Source: Ilex aquifolium (Eukaryota; Streptophyta; Magnoliopsida; Aquifoliales; Aquifoliaceae). From it: a stretch of DNA of 64,000 nt. Below the pieces are notes generated by a model. The model did no database searches. It saw only the letters and a program-made list of their open reading frames with translations, and had not been told where the DNA came from. The stretch lies in NCBI GenBank assembly GCA_951799425.1, contig OX637410.1, positions 1,860,001-1,924,000 of the forward strand. Direction: 5' to 3'. Shown one piece after another: positions 1 to 10,685 of the stretch. Position 1 is the stretch's first letter. Each line of letters starts with the position of its first letter. A program made the translations under genes and the position numbers.

Positions 1-1096
1 GACCACGTAATCACTCGCGTCGCGCATGAGCTCAAATGGTAGTTACCACTTGGGTGTTCACATGATTGGAGGTGAAGTAAGCATGCTTTTTAGTTTTTTG
101 AAAGAAGCCTTACAATCATCCGATCACACAAAGAGAACATCCTTTGCTAGCAAATTGGTCAAGGGTCTTGCCAATGTACTAAAATCCTTAATGAATCAAC
201 AATAAAAACCTGCATAGCCAGGAAACGACCTGATATATTTGACGACCTTTGGAGTGGGTAGGTTGGAAATTGATTCTACTTTGGATTTTTCTACTTCAAT
301 CCCCTTTGCGGATACAATGTGTCCAAGCACAATCCCTTGTGTTGCCATGAAGTGGCACTTTTTCCAATTTAGCACAAAATTCTTCTCTTCACATCTCTCT
401 AGAACTCTCTCCAAATTTTCCAAGCAACCTCCAAACGAGTCCCCAAACACCGAAAAATCATCCATGACGACCTCCACAATCTTCTCCACCATGTCGCTGA
501 ATATCCCCATCATACATGTTTGAAAGGTTCCCGGGCCATTGCACAAACCAAATGGCATTTGGTTATAGACATAAGTACCAAAGGGGCACGTGAATGTGGT
601 ATTCTCTTGATCCTCCAAGGCAATCTCTATTTGATTGTAGCCGGAGTAGCCAACCAATAAGCAATAGAAAAAAGATGTCCGGCTACCCTCTCCAACACTT
701 GGTCGAGGAATGCAAGGAAAAATGATCCTTTCTTGTGCATGAGTTGAGTTTCTGACAATCGATGCAAACTCTCCAACCGGTGACCATCCTTGTTGGAATC
801 AACTCATTCTCCACATTTTCTACTACAGTGACTCTCGACTTCTTTGGTACTACTTGCGTGGGACTAACCCATTTACTGTCGGCAATTACAAAAATAATGC
901 CCATGTCAAGTAGCTTGAGCACTTCATCTTTCACCACATCCTTCATGATAGGATTTAGCCTTCGTTGTGGTTGTTGGGATGGCTTGGAGTCTTCTTCTAG
1001 ATAGATTCTGTGAGTGCAAATGAGACGGCTAATTCCCTTGATGTTGGCTACAGTCCAACCGATGGCTCCTTTATGCCTCCTCAAGACTTGCAACAA
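1..1096 (-). pseudogene. Athila-type reverse transcriptase fragment
   Basis: The frames at 683-1096 and 196-657 (minus) carry the RT fingers and palm: a RRLNP..K..V..E linker, VVPKKS, GWRVCIDC, then YSGYNQIEIALEDQ, MPFGLCN.PGTFQ and VVMDDFSVFGD. Here the catalytic doublet is intact (MDD), unlike in element A. A frame break near 657-683 separates the two halves. Below position 196 the frame continues with at least two stops towards the RT/RNase H join and then leaves the window. Confidence 0.85.
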
Positions 1097-1345
1097 CTCC
1101 TCTTCTTACCTTGGCTCCAAAGATGAGCTTATCACCACTGGAAATGTCTTGTGCTCCCCCAAAAATGCATATTTGAGTGTAGATGGCATTGGCTTCAACT
1201 CCAAGATGAGTGTGTGCACAGTTGATGGAAAAATCTTCTTCTCTTATGGTGAAAGTTTTTCAAATGTTGGGGTCTAATTTCCCACCCCATGCACACTTTT
1301 CGGCTCCTCATCTTCAATAAACTCTTCCTCCTCCAACTTGGAATT

Positions 1346-2368
1346 TCAAAGTAACTCCATGTGATCCTCCACCAAAGTGTCAATCCGATTGACCTCATGA
1401 ACTTCTTCATCATCTCCCGGTTGCTTGCAAAAATTAAACACATTGAGATCCATCATCATGTTTCCAAATGCGAGCTTCATTAGACCATTCTTGTAATTTA
1501 TCACAATATTGGAAGTAGCAAGGAAAGGCCTACTTAATATGACAGCAATCTGTGAACTAGGGTTAGCAATGGGGTGAGTGTCAAGTACAATAAAGTCAAC
1601 GTGAAAATAAAATTTATTTACTTGGACTAAAACATCTTCAACTACTCCCCTTGGTGTTCTCATGCTTCGATCTGCTAATTGAAAAGTGATTGAGGTTGGC
1701 TTCAACTCCTCAAGTTGTAATTGCAGATACACCGAAAATAGTAGGAGGTTGACACTTGCTCCCAAGTCTAGTAATGCTTGCTCCATACAAAAATTCCCAA
1801 TGGTTATGGCAATTGTAGGGCAACCGAGATCCTTGAACTTGGGTGGGGTGTTGGTCCTCAAGATGGAGCTCACTTGCTCGGTGAAGAATACTTTCTTGTG
1901 CACATTCAATTTTCTCTTCACGGTGCACAAGTCTTTCAATATCTTTGCACAAGAAAGTATTTGCTTGATGGCATCAAGGAGAGGAATGTTTATCTTCACC
2001 TGCTTAAATATTTCAATAATATTGGAATAGTTAGCAATGGTGACTTTAAACGTTGGGAAAAAGGGGGCAGGGATAGGACAATCATGCACATTCAAGTCAA
2101 CAATCTTTTGCTTTTCTAGTGTTTCACCCTCCTCGGAACTATCCCTAGTCTCTTTTTTATTTTCCAATGTGGCTTTGGGTGAGACTTTAGGCAAAATAGT
2201 TTTATCTATTTGCTTGCCACTCCTAAGGGTGGTGATCGCCTTGAGTTGCTCGCAACTCTCTATGGTAGCCTCAGATGATTCAATCACATGTTGACCACTT
2301 GGGTTTTCTTGGGGTTGAGCGGGAAATTTCCCTTTCTCTTGTTGGGACGACCTTATAGCATTGGTCAA
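1346..2368 (-). pseudogene. Athila-type gag-pol linker and aspartic protease region
   Basis: An open frame of 340 codons. It begins in the region shared by Athila-type polyproteins (the TLRSGKQI motif at about residue 48) and runs into a retropepsin-like domain with the active-site block LLDLGASVNLL at about residues 199-209. In this lineage the usual D-T/S-G appears as D-L-G. Retropepsins cleave the gag-pol polyprotein in the virus-like particle. No LTR is attached and the next block (about 1195-1345) is out of frame, so this is a relic. The copy in element A at 49560-50426 is collinear. Confidence 0.8.
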
Positions 2369-2443
2369 CTTAGTGATTTGAGACCGGATGTCATTAAGAG
2401 TGGCGGCGGTTTGATTGTTGATTATGGTTTGGCTTTGAATGAA

Positions 2444-2689
2444 TTAATGCACGACATCCTCCAAATTTCTCTTGTGAGGAAGTTGGTAGGTGGGTGGGTT
2501 AGGCGGTCTTTGTTGACCAAACCCTTGTTGAGGTGGATTTTGTGAAAACCCTTGTGCATTCAACTGGGGGTATTGGGAGCTAGATGAGGGACCATGACCA
2601 TAGTATGATTGGTTTTGCTTGGGTGGAATAGGAGGTGACAATGAGCTAGACCCATGAGGAATAGGGTTGTCATTCTTCCAACTATAAGG
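2444..2689 (-). pseudogene. Athila-type gag C-terminal tail fragment
   Basis: The minus-strand translation is rich in Pro, Ser, Gln and Asn (SSLSPPIPPKQNQ, then QYPQLN-like text). It matches the gag tail of the element at 44454-59585, which follows its zinc knuckle. The knuckle itself is missing because the fragment is truncated at about 2689, where Tekay integrase sequence begins on the other strand. Stops separate it from the protease frame downstream. Confidence 0.75.
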
Positions 2690-3300
2690 CTTTGTACGGA
2701 CGACCATGTAGATCACCTCTATGTTGGGCCTAGGCCGGTGAGAGCATTTTATTTGGTCCAGAAATTGTTAGAGAAACCACTGAAAATATCCAAGAAGTTC
2801 GGGATCGGCTACGCATGGCTCAAAGTTGACATAAGAGCTATGCAGATCAAAGGAGGAGACCCTTGGAGTTTCAAGTGTGTGGTTATGCATTATTAAAGGT
2901 ATCCCCTAGGAAAGGAATATCTAGATTTGGGAAAAAGGGTAAGTTGGCTTCCAAATACATTGGACCCTTCGAGGTAGTACAACGTATTAAAAATGTAGCA
3001 TATCAGCTTACTTTGCCAGCTCAGTTGTCGGAAATACATGATGTGTTTCATGTATCCATGTTAAGGAAATGTGAGATGCGTCACACATTATTGACTAGAA
3101 GGATGTCAGAATTCAAGAAAATGGAACGTACGAAGAGCAACCTGTGTAAATTCTCGATACAAAGAAGTAAGTATTACGTAACAATGTTATACCGCTCGTA
3201 AAAGTGCTATGTCAACATCATGGTATTGAAGGAGCCACATGGTAATTGAAAGCAGATATGTGTACAAGATATCCCTACCTTTTTAACTCTCAAGGTTAGT
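2690..3300 (+). pseudogene. Tekay-type integrase C-terminal (GPY/F) fragment
   Basis: The translation gives LYGRPCRSP, then after frame shifts GISRFGKKGKLASKYIGPFEVVQ and VFHVSMLRKCE. This is the integrase C-terminal region with the GPY/F module, which contacts DNA next to the catalytic core. In the full copy at 16514-17914 this is followed by a chromodomain; here the chromodomain stretch is scarcely readable. There are stops and frameshifts, so it is non-functional. Confidence 0.8.
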
Positions 3301-3323
3301 ATCGAATTTCGGGGACGAAATTC

Positions 3324-3340
3324 TTTTTAAGGGGGGTAGA
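3324..3340 (+). promoter_or_regulatory. Polypurine tract of the Tekay remnant
   Basis: TTTTTAAGGGGGGTAGA lies directly before the LTR start TGTGACGACCC. It is preceded by the TTTCGGGGACGAAATTC block also found before the PPT of the element at 10686-20343. The PPT primes plus-strand DNA synthesis. Confidence 0.85.
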
Positions 3341-3522
3341 TTGTGACGACCCGTATATAAATTAGTTATTAACATGTTAATTAGATCGTCAATTATAATT
3401 CTATATAATTAAGGGTTATTTTTAAATTTTAAATAAAAAAATGGACCTCAAATTTAGATTATATACATGAAAACGAGTTAAATGACTATAATATAGATCA
3501 TATTTTATGTTAAAATAAAATT

Positions 3523-3620
3523 TCATATTGTTAGAATGATATAATATATGAGTAATACGTCCGTTACATATATATATGTAACGGACGTATTACTCATATA
3601 TTATATCATTCTAACAATAT

Positions 3621-3622
<2 letters not shown>
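3523..3622. repeat. Perfect 100-nt palindrome in LTR U3
   Basis: I checked this base by base: the arms 3523-3572 and 3573-3622 are exact reverse complements with no loop, centred on CATATA|TATATG. Pairing fails at the next base on each side. It lies about 270 bp upstream of the TATA box, so it would be single-stranded foldback-prone DNA and, if transcribed, a 50-bp RNA hairpin. It could be a recent inverted duplication or a tiny foldback element. No convincing target duplication flanks it. Confidence 0.95.

Positions 3623-3665
<43 letters not shown>
3623..3665. repeat. TA microsatellite
   Basis: An uninterrupted run of about 20 TA units lies directly next to the palindrome, followed by short TATATG/TGTATA units to about 3690. 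Confidence 0.9.
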
Positions 3666-3669
<4 letters not shown>

Positions 3670-3888
3670 GTATATGTATATGTATATATTTTAGATGTAC
3701 AAGTGTCAAAGAAAGAAAAAAAAAAGGTCATAAACATAAGTGGTGACAGGTGTATTAGAGAAAAAAAATAGACATGTGTTCTATTCAAAAAAAAAAAAAA
3801 AAAAGCGAAGTGGACTGAACATGGACACTTGTCCATGTGACCTAAGTTGAATTACATCACAAAGTGACGTTGGAGGGTGGGCTTTGGC

Positions 3889-3896
3889 TATAAATA
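3889..3896 (+). promoter_or_regulatory. LTR TATA box
   Basis: TATAAATA in a GC-richer context (GGCTATAAATAGC). It is followed by an A/G-rich transcribed-leader-like stretch, the usual arrangement of plant LTR promoters. Confidence 0.7.
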
Positions 3897-5207
3897 GCTT
3901 CGACGTGGCCATTCGAACAACACTGCAAAAGGGGAAGAAATAGGGAGAGAGAAAGGAAGTTCGATCTTGCGATAAAAAATTTGTCCACCTAGGAGTTCGA
4001 TCTTGCGATAAAAAAATTGGGTATGATTTTTGAGCTGTGATTCAATAATTTTATAGATTCAAGTCATCTGAATTTGATCCTCATTAAATATTTTTAAATC
4101 AAACTCAAGTATCGTTATTTCCCGTTAGTTGCCCCAAAAATTATTTTTAGTTTAACTACGTTATTATTAGCTATTTTTATTCTAAAATATTAGTTCGTTT
4201 GTTTTGCCACAGTACACGATATTGAGTCAAGGATACGTCAAAGGTAGGTTTTTTTTTTATCTCTTACTATCATTGATGCATTTCATACATATTTGGGGGT
4301 TCCATACCAAACCTATATTGATTATGTAAAACTTAAATATTAGTTACATTCTCCACAGGGTTGGATTTGGGTTCTTAAAAATAAATCGTGGTTCCCACAT
4401 ATGTGATATTTTTGGATCAAAACCCTAATTATCTTGTGGAACCAAGTTGCATGTAACATGTTTTCAATTTTATTATGATATATTTTGTACTTTCTACTTT
4501 TTGTTGGATCTAAATACGATATAACCATGCTTTATGATTTTTGATGAAATTTTCTTGGATGCACACTATTGATGTCAGAGGGTTAGTAGACGCGTGGTCC
4601 TTGCGAGGATTCACATGATTCTTACTAATCCTTGAGTTCACTAGTTGGTAATATCGGTTGCCATTGGTAGCCTGTGTGGCACCACAAAATTTTTGGTATT
4701 GGTGTTCCCAGAAAAGCAAGAAGGGCATCGAGTTCCCTAGGGTGCAAGACCCCAATGTTTTCTCTGGAGGCGGTTCAATCGTGGACCAGAAAATTGACGA
4801 ATTGATATGATCGATATGTGCTGCATTTTTATTTGATTCATTAATTTGACCTATTCCTGCATTTACTTACTGTTCAATTATATTATGTACTGTTTTAAAA
4901 CCTTGATAGTCATTGATAAATGTTATCCTACTGGCTTAGGGACGTCATCCATATTTAACATTTTTTAGAAATATGAAGCAAGATAGGAAAATAAGCTGGA
5001 ACGACGGTGGATAGAGACTGTCACTATTATTTCTCTTTATGTTGTCTCAAGAATATTTTAGTTGGTCAAGTGGGGATTATGTTATATTTATGTAACCATA
5101 CGCCGAATGTGTTAATAATAATAGAAGGAAGGTGATTATAAGTTATATGCAATATTATTCCTTAATCACGCCCAGTTATTTCTTGGAAAAAAAATCGGGG
5201 CGTGACA

Positions 5208-5244
5208 CTCTATATATCAGTCTCTGTGTGTGTGTGTGTCAATT

Positions 5245-5292
<48 letters not shown>

Positions 5293-5639
5293 GGTCTCTA
5301 TTTGTGTCTCTGTCTCAGTCTATATCTCTCTCTCTATCTCAATTTTTGCGTCTCTGGTTCTTCGTCTCCTTCTCCTTGAGAATCTGTGTATTCATTTTCT
5401 ACGTTGCTGGCTCTTCACAGCCCGACATCGATGCAATGTAACATAGATGAAGCTTTAGTTTTTTGAAGACACAGACACAACGATTAAAACTCACACACAC
5501 AAAAACACAGACACCACCAAATCGCACACTCAACAATGTATTTGTTAGGGCAAAATTATAAGTATTTTGTGCTTCAGTCTTTGTTAATAACTAACAAGTC
5601 ATAAATTTTCAATTCAATTTCGAAGTGGTTACCAATAAT
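5208..5639. repeat. Simple-repeat region, no gene seen
   Basis: TG units at about 5225-5238, an uninterrupted CT tract at about 5251-5287, more CT/AT-CT mixtures to 5340, then A/C-rich text with CA repeats (about 5465-5530). The open frames over this stretch consist of Ser-Leu repeats from the CT tract and are not genes. Confidence 0.8.
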
Positions 5640-5925
5640 TCCCAATCCAAACATGAGATAGGTTTGCATATGATTCAATGGTAAGATGGTAAATTAATGT
5701 CAAAGTTATTAGATTTGAGTCATTTGACCAAAAAAAGTTGGTTTATCCATGGGGCCCACAGTATCATAAATTACTATCCAAATCAAAGATTGAATAAAAC
5801 TATTTCCCATTATCCAACATTATATCCAACTTATTTGGATTTCATTGGATATGTTTTGGAATTTAAATCCAAACCAATCCAATCCATCGGTGTTTTGCCA
5901 AACACACCCTTGGATGCTACCTAAC
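5640..5925. repeat. Possible MITE or short dispersed repeat remnant
   Basis: An AT-rich block ends in GGTGTTTTGCCAAACACACCC, which looks like the terminal inverted repeat of plant Tourist/hAT-type MITEs. It is preceded by ATTGGAT/TTTAAATCC words typical of such elements. I could not find the matching left terminus, so only one end is supported. Confidence 0.3.
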
Positions 5926-6299
5926 CTTGCTTTTAGGGGTGCAATATGAGCGGGCTAATCTGAACCCAACTCAAAAAAATAATAATGTTTGGATTGAATT
6001 TTTTAAAATTTGGGTTGGTCTTAGGCAAAAAACGCTCAACCCAAATTGAATTTGGTTGAGCTTGGATTGAGGCTTCAGGTTCACGGGGTTTAACCCGAGC
6101 CCGAACCGGATTACTAAAAATTAGGCTCAACCTAAATTTCACCATAGTTTTTGATGATGTTATTTCACGTGAATGAGCAACGAGATAGGGTTCAATTGTA
6201 TGAGATGGATCTGAGCTACAAGGCTTGTGAATTGGTTGATGAATGTTTTGGTTAACCGAGGTGTAGTGTGTGTGTAATATGGTGGAAATATAGTGGTTC
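5926..6299. other. Repeat-like, unassigned
   Basis: This holds AACCCGAGCCCGAACC-type text of the kind that is dispersed in plant genomes, and AT-rich flanks. No coding region, terminal repeats or RNA gene is recognisable. Confidence 0.3.
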
Positions 6300-7535
6300 A
6301 CCGGCTGATGAGCTCGGCTATTCCACTCTCTAATGGAGGCTCTTGCTCCTTTCTCTTTATTGATGATTTCAGAATGCTTATAGAGAGTTTCTCTTGTAAC
6401 TAGGGCCCCCCCATTTCGGTTGGGGTAATGTACAGTACTTATAATGCTATTCCTAACCCTAAAGGATCTCTACCGAGATCCTTGCCCTTTATTCATGGGA
6501 TCCCCCTTATTTTAGAGAGGGGATCCTGGTCAATCAAGAGTTTTACGCCTGGGAGGTTGCTTGGCTTCTGTTTTGGAGGTACCAGCTGTCATGTAGCCAC
6601 CTCCCCTATTGATTCGGCTATTATTTCGGTTGGGAGAGCCAGAGCTCTAGTCTTCTGAGATCTGGAGCTCCGAACTGACCTCCCGATCTGACCTCATGGG
6701 CTGATCTCACACTTAGGAATGATTTTGGGTACCATCAGTTGCCCCCCAGTCCCTAGTCCAAGTGAACTTGGGTAGGGGCTGAGCAGAGGTCTGGTTATAG
6801 CTGACCTCCAGTTGCTGACCTTGGTTCTTGTGCGAACAAGTTTTTGACGGTTACAGGTAATCATTTTCTTTCCTTGTTTCCCGCGCACGTTCTCCACTCT
6901 GTGCAGTTGGCTTTAAATGCCTTTGAATTGACGCTAACGACCATTTTTCCCTCTTGAATCCTCCAGCCAAGCCTTCCATCTTCCATCTTCTATACAGATT
7001 CAGACTCCCCCCCAATCCTTCGGCGAATTTAGGGTTTTGCTGAAACTCGTCTTCCTTCGAATTGGTGTGTGTGGCTTGCTCGCCCCGAACTTTGCCTTGC
7101 TGTTCGTCTTTGATTAGGTACGTTGTTGGCTCCCTTCCTGCTATTTTCGTTCTGGATCCCTCGAGTCTGAGGTGGTTTCTTCATTTTTGGACTTTCCGAT
7201 TCAGTTATTTTAGAAATCGGGGGCCTTTCTTTGATTCGTCTTCCCCTTTTCTTGGATCCTTACTCCACTGCTAGAATCTTCATTATCGCGCACAGCTGTG
7301 TCGATCCTAGGGTTCTCAAGGAGTGTTTTTCTGAAATTCCTCCCCTCTATAGGTATTTTAAGCTTCCCTTTACCTGCCCAGCTATGTCTGCTTCCTCTGG
7401 AGCCACCCCATCCTCTGTTTCCCTCTTAGGAGACCGATCTGTTGAAGAGGATTCCGACTTAGGTGCCGTGGGTGAGGAGATCGACAATTTCCCTGGTGTT
7501 GATTCTGTCGATGCTCAGGCCGGGTCATTTCAGAA
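6300..7535 (+). other. Unrecognised retrotransposon-like leader with short ORF
   Basis: The stretch reads like LTR/leader DNA: a TTGCCCCCCAGTCC block (about 6740), pyrimidine-rich leader text (about 6950-7030) and an ORF start at 7384 giving a Ser/Asp/Glu-rich peptide (MSASSGATPSSVSLLGDRSV, then an EEDSDLG-type run). The ORF is broken at about 7535 where minus-strand gag sequence begins. Some plant gypsy-type elements begin an accessory ORF with similar Ser-rich text, but I do not recognise a domain here. No matching second LTR is seen. Confidence 0.3.
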
Positions 7536-7868
7536 TTATCTTGCAAAGCACCACATACTTCCTCAAAATATTTCATATGCAAATATAGATTTTCAGACTG
7601 AAGACCATAAAACTGTGGTAAACGTTGTATTGTCCTTGTTTTGATGTTAAAATTTGGGACATTTGTGGGAAAAAAAACATGAGGGAACACTATTGCGTGT
7701 AGAATACAAATATTCTCTCAAAGGTCTTGCATTTTGAACAACCTCTTGATCTCTTTGATTATTATTAGTCATACTTAATTCAAAAGAGTTTGAAGATGCT
7801 TGTGATGATGATGATGAAGTAGACTGATTTATAGACCCTATTGATGACTTGACAGACATAAACAACAA
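7536..7868 (-). pseudogene. Athila/Tat-type gag N-terminal fragment
   Basis: The minus-strand translation gives NARPLREYL, PSCFF, then after a frame shift near 7650-7690 NIKT.TIQRLPQFYGL and ENLYLHMKYFEEVCGAL. This is the signature start of gag in Athila/Tat-type elements (compare LLPTFHGIEKENPYLHIKDF in element A, about 48400-48460). It is a structural protein of the virus-like particle. Only about 110 codons remain, with a frameshift at an A/T run. Confidence 0.75.
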
Positions 7869-7942
7869 AATGAAATAAACAGTATATACTTATAACACAA
7901 TATAGGCACTTCCTTTTCTCTTTTTTCACAAACCATCATAAC

Positions 7943-7960
7943 TCCCCAACAATGGTGTCA
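7943..7960 (-). promoter_or_regulatory. Primer-binding site, Athila type
   Basis: The minus-strand reading is TGACACCATTGTTGGGGA, a decayed version of TGGCGCCGTTGCCGGGGA, the Asp-tRNA-like primer site of this lineage. The better kept copy in element A is at 47921-47938. Confidence 0.7.
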
Positions 7961-7966
7961 AGTTTT

Positions 7967-9414
7967 TGACTTGATCTTAATCGTACACACCCAAGTATAA
8001 GCGGTCAAGTTATAATATTCTAAAAGTGATGTCCGAGGTCGAATCCACAGGAAGTTTTCTGTTGGAGACTTTGGAACAGAAAAGAGTGAATCAAACCTAG
8101 AAAAATATTGTAAAATAATAGATTGTGGTGTGAGCTTAGTGATTTGAAAACCACTTGTTTAAAAACATAAATTTACAACAAATGGAAAAAGACACTCTTT
8201 AGTTCGGGGATAAGGACATGCATTTTATTGCTTGAGATTATGATATTACTATCATACTACAATTAACTTCCACGTTAATGGTAAGTTAATCGAAAGGTAT
8301 TTAATATAAAACCATAACACATCAACCGTTAGGTTAACCGAAAAGTATATGCACCATAACACAACCAATTTACCCTAGAAAACCCAAAGGTACAACTATT
8401 CAAAGGTTTACTATGATAACTTGATTGGAAGGTCTATCCGTTAAAGAAAAACATAGCTTCGGATTATGCATTGAATCAAAAGCATTGAATATGCCGAGAC
8501 TTAACCCGTTGATAACCAATCTTTTGACTTTTACATAAAATGCAACTTAGTAATTCATTACAACATGCATGAAGTATGTAAAACAATAAAGATGGGATGG
8601 ACATAACAGTAAACCCTAGCTCGATACTTTCATGAACCTTGAGCATAACCTAGGTAACGCATTAGGAATACAAAGCACAAAATATTAAAGGAAAGTACCA
8701 TCCATCAATTAAGGGAGGTATATAAAAATAAGGCATAAATGAAAAATGCAATTTTCATAATTCAAGTAATGTTACACAAGTCCTTCCCTCCTCACTAAAG
8801 AGCTAATGAAAAATTACCCACTCTTCATAGTCATAGACAACCTAGAAAAGTGGTTAGATTTACAATACAATGCAATAAAATTTAAAATAAAGTTCCTAAC
8901 TCTTCTCCGAGGTTATATTGAAACACCACAATTCTTCCTTTGCCAGGGGAAGACTAAGAAAAGTGAAAGAGGTTCAACCCTCTAGGAAAGAAGAGGTCTT
9001 CAAGAAATGTAGAAGGGAGAGACTAGGCTAGGGGAGCCTTAAGCTAGAAACTGAAAACTGAAATTGAAGAATGAAAAATGAATTGAAAATTTGGCGGGAT
9101 GGGGGTATTTATAGGAGGGCTAGTGGGCGACAACTGTTGGACTGGTCCAATCAGAACTCTTGTTGCATAATTTGACCAATGGGAAGACAACCTGCTTAAG
9201 TCGGTTAAAGCACCGTTCGGATGCCAGCTTCCATTGTGTGGACGGTGGCTTTCCTTTGAAAATTCGACAACTTCCTCTTGGGTCTTCTCTGCTAATGCTG
9301 GGCCCCACCATCTTTATGTTTAGCATTATCCGGACACTAGAAGTGTTGGCTACATCCTATTTTTCAGCGGGTCGATGTGAACAATTTAAGAAGGGAAATT
9401 TTTATATCACATCA
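7967..9414 (-). repeat. Athila/Tat-type 5' LTR, about 1448 bp
   Basis: Minus strand: it begins TGATGTGATAT (at 9414) and ends GATCAAGTCA (at 7967) just before the primer site. Near the end it has the lineage's GGATTCGACCTCGGAC and ACTTGACCGCTTATACTTGG words. A TATA box lies at 9106-9113. The right boundary is chosen from the TG and from the start of E0 gag text at once beyond it. Confidence 0.6.
9106..9113 (-). promoter_or_regulatory. LTR TATA box (minus)
   Basis: The minus-strand reading is CCTATAAATACCCCC. A pyrimidine-rich leader lies downstream on the minus strand. Confidence 0.65.
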
Positions 9415-10599
9415 ATTATGGAATCTCAGTTTGAGGGGCAAATGTCAGGTTCTATGGAATAGGGTCCTCAATCTTCTCAGGTTAGGGGTGCGGGGTATAG
9501 TTGGGCAATTACTAGTTCGCGGGGTTAGAGTGCTCCAAGATTCTTGTTGGTTGATACCATCAGTTGGAGTGGTCGGTGTTATAAATGTGGGAAGGTGGGG
9601 CATGTGATATGAGATTGTCTAAGTGGGTCTGCAGGGTCATCTTCTGTTGGTAATGAGACTATTGGTGGAAGGGGTTCACATGGGAGTATACAAAGAGGGA
9701 GAAGTGGATCTACTAGTACCTCTGGATCACTAGGACAAGTATTTGCCATGATGTAACAGAATGCTCGCCTATCCTAATGTGGTAGCAGGTATAATCTCTA
9801 TTTTTGGGTAGAGATGCACGCATTCTTGTAGACCTTAGTTCCATCCATTCATTTGTTGCATATGAATCTAGTATAAAATGGGACCACCCCTCCGCCTCTA
9901 TAGATCGTAGTTTTTCCATATCTACACCAGTGGGGGAGGTGGTGTTCGCGAATACAGTTTATAAGGGTTGCATTGTGAGCGTGGGTGCTCAGGAGTTACT
10001 TGTGAATTTGATTTTCTTTGGTTATTTAGGATTTTGATTTGATATTGAGATAGCATTGGTTATTTGCATACCAAGCTTTTATAGATTATTTCAAGAAAGT
10101 GGTTGATTTCAGATATTAGATGGGCTTAAATTTAGATTTTAGAGTAAATAAATGTTGACACCTAATTGTTTGATAACCACAATCAAAGCTCAAAAATCAC
10201 ACTGGAAATATTGTTAGGGTTATTTGGTGTATGTGAAAGATATCAATGATGACGAGATAGAACTATTCGAGTTAGCAGTGGTCTACAATTTTTTAGATGT
10301 GTTATCATGTGAATCACTAGGGTTGTCACCAGATTGAGAAATTAAGTTTGTTATTAAACTGGTAACAGGGATTGCACTTAGATCCATTGCCTCATACCGT
10401 ATGGTACTCACTAAATTAGAAGAATTGAAAGAGCAGTTATAGAATTTATTTAATTGAAGTTTTATTTAGTTTAGTCTATCTCTATGGGAGACTTCAGTTC
10501 TATTGTGAAAAAGGAGAGATGGGACTATGTGTTTATATATTGACTAACAACAACTTAATAAGGTAGTGGTGCAAAATAATTATCCTTTGCCTCAGATAG
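9415..10599 (+). pseudogene. E0: fossil Tekay-like gag end, protease and RT start
   Basis: This is heavily decayed, with stops every few dozen bases, but the order is readable. The gag tail begins at about 9418, the zinc knuckle CYKCGKVGHVI*DC at 9577-9616 keeps C-X2-C-X4-H-X4-C with a stop inside, and a protease-like stretch follows at about 9800-9950. At about 10320-10445 an LSPD*EIKFVIKLVTG block aligns with the E1 residues before the RT. The RT start NNYPLPQI lies just before 10599. The next RT residues (DLFDQL in E1) reappear at 22350. Confidence 0.75.
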
Positions 10600-10685
10600 G
10601 GTAAACCCCTGTGCATTTATAGACATATAGATAATAAGTTATATGTGTTGCATGTATAAATCATGAATTAGGGAGAAGTAGGTAT

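Larger units (their letters stand above)
1..2689 (-). mobile_element. Athila/Tat-type Ty3/gypsy fragment (gag end, protease, RT), decayed
   Basis: Reading right to left on the minus strand, the order is gag C-terminal Pro-rich tail, the TLRSGK linker, protease and reverse transcriptase. The same protein order and wording occur in the more complete element at 44454-59585. There are several frame breaks and stops. The element continues past the left window edge, where the RT/RNase H join (an FELM..DASD block) is still readable. The right end is cut abruptly at about 2689 by plus-strand Tekay integrase sequence, so neither LTR is present here. Confidence 0.9.
2690..5207 (+). mobile_element. Tekay-type chromovirus remnant: integrase tail plus 3' LTR
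   Basis: The plus-strand sequence resumes at the integrase YGRPCRSP block, continues through a GPY/F-like module, a polypurine tract and an LTR that ends in GGGGCGTGACA. Everything upstream of the integrase core is missing; the left side joins minus-strand Athila DNA at about 2689/2690. The LTR ends match those of the complete element at 10686-20343 (TG...CA, same terminal GGGGCGTGACA). No 5' LTR is visible, so no target duplication can be tested. Confidence 0.85.
3342..5207 (+). repeat. 3' LTR of Tekay remnant, 1866 bp
   Basis: It begins TGTGACGACCC just after the polypurine tract and ends GGGGCGTGACA. It contains a TATA box (3889-3896), a perfect 100-nt palindrome (3523-3622) and a TA microsatellite. 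Over most of its length it differs from the other Tekay LTRs in this window, so it belongs to a different family of the lineage. Confidence 0.85.
7536..9414 (-). mobile_element. Athila/Tat-type 5' end (LTR, primer site, gag start), truncated
   Basis: On the minus strand this gives an LTR (9414 to 7967), a primer-binding site (7960-7943) and then the first part of gag (7868 to 7536). The rest of the element is absent, cut at about 7535. At its right end it adjoins decayed Tekay gag sequence of E0 that begins at about 9415, so it probably inserted into E0. Confidence 0.75.

Noticed and set aside
5202-5446. Two overlapping open frames with long Ser/Leu runs
   Set aside because: They translate a CT/TG microsatellite. 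No start context, no domain, and the Ser-Leu alternation is just the dinucleotide repeat.
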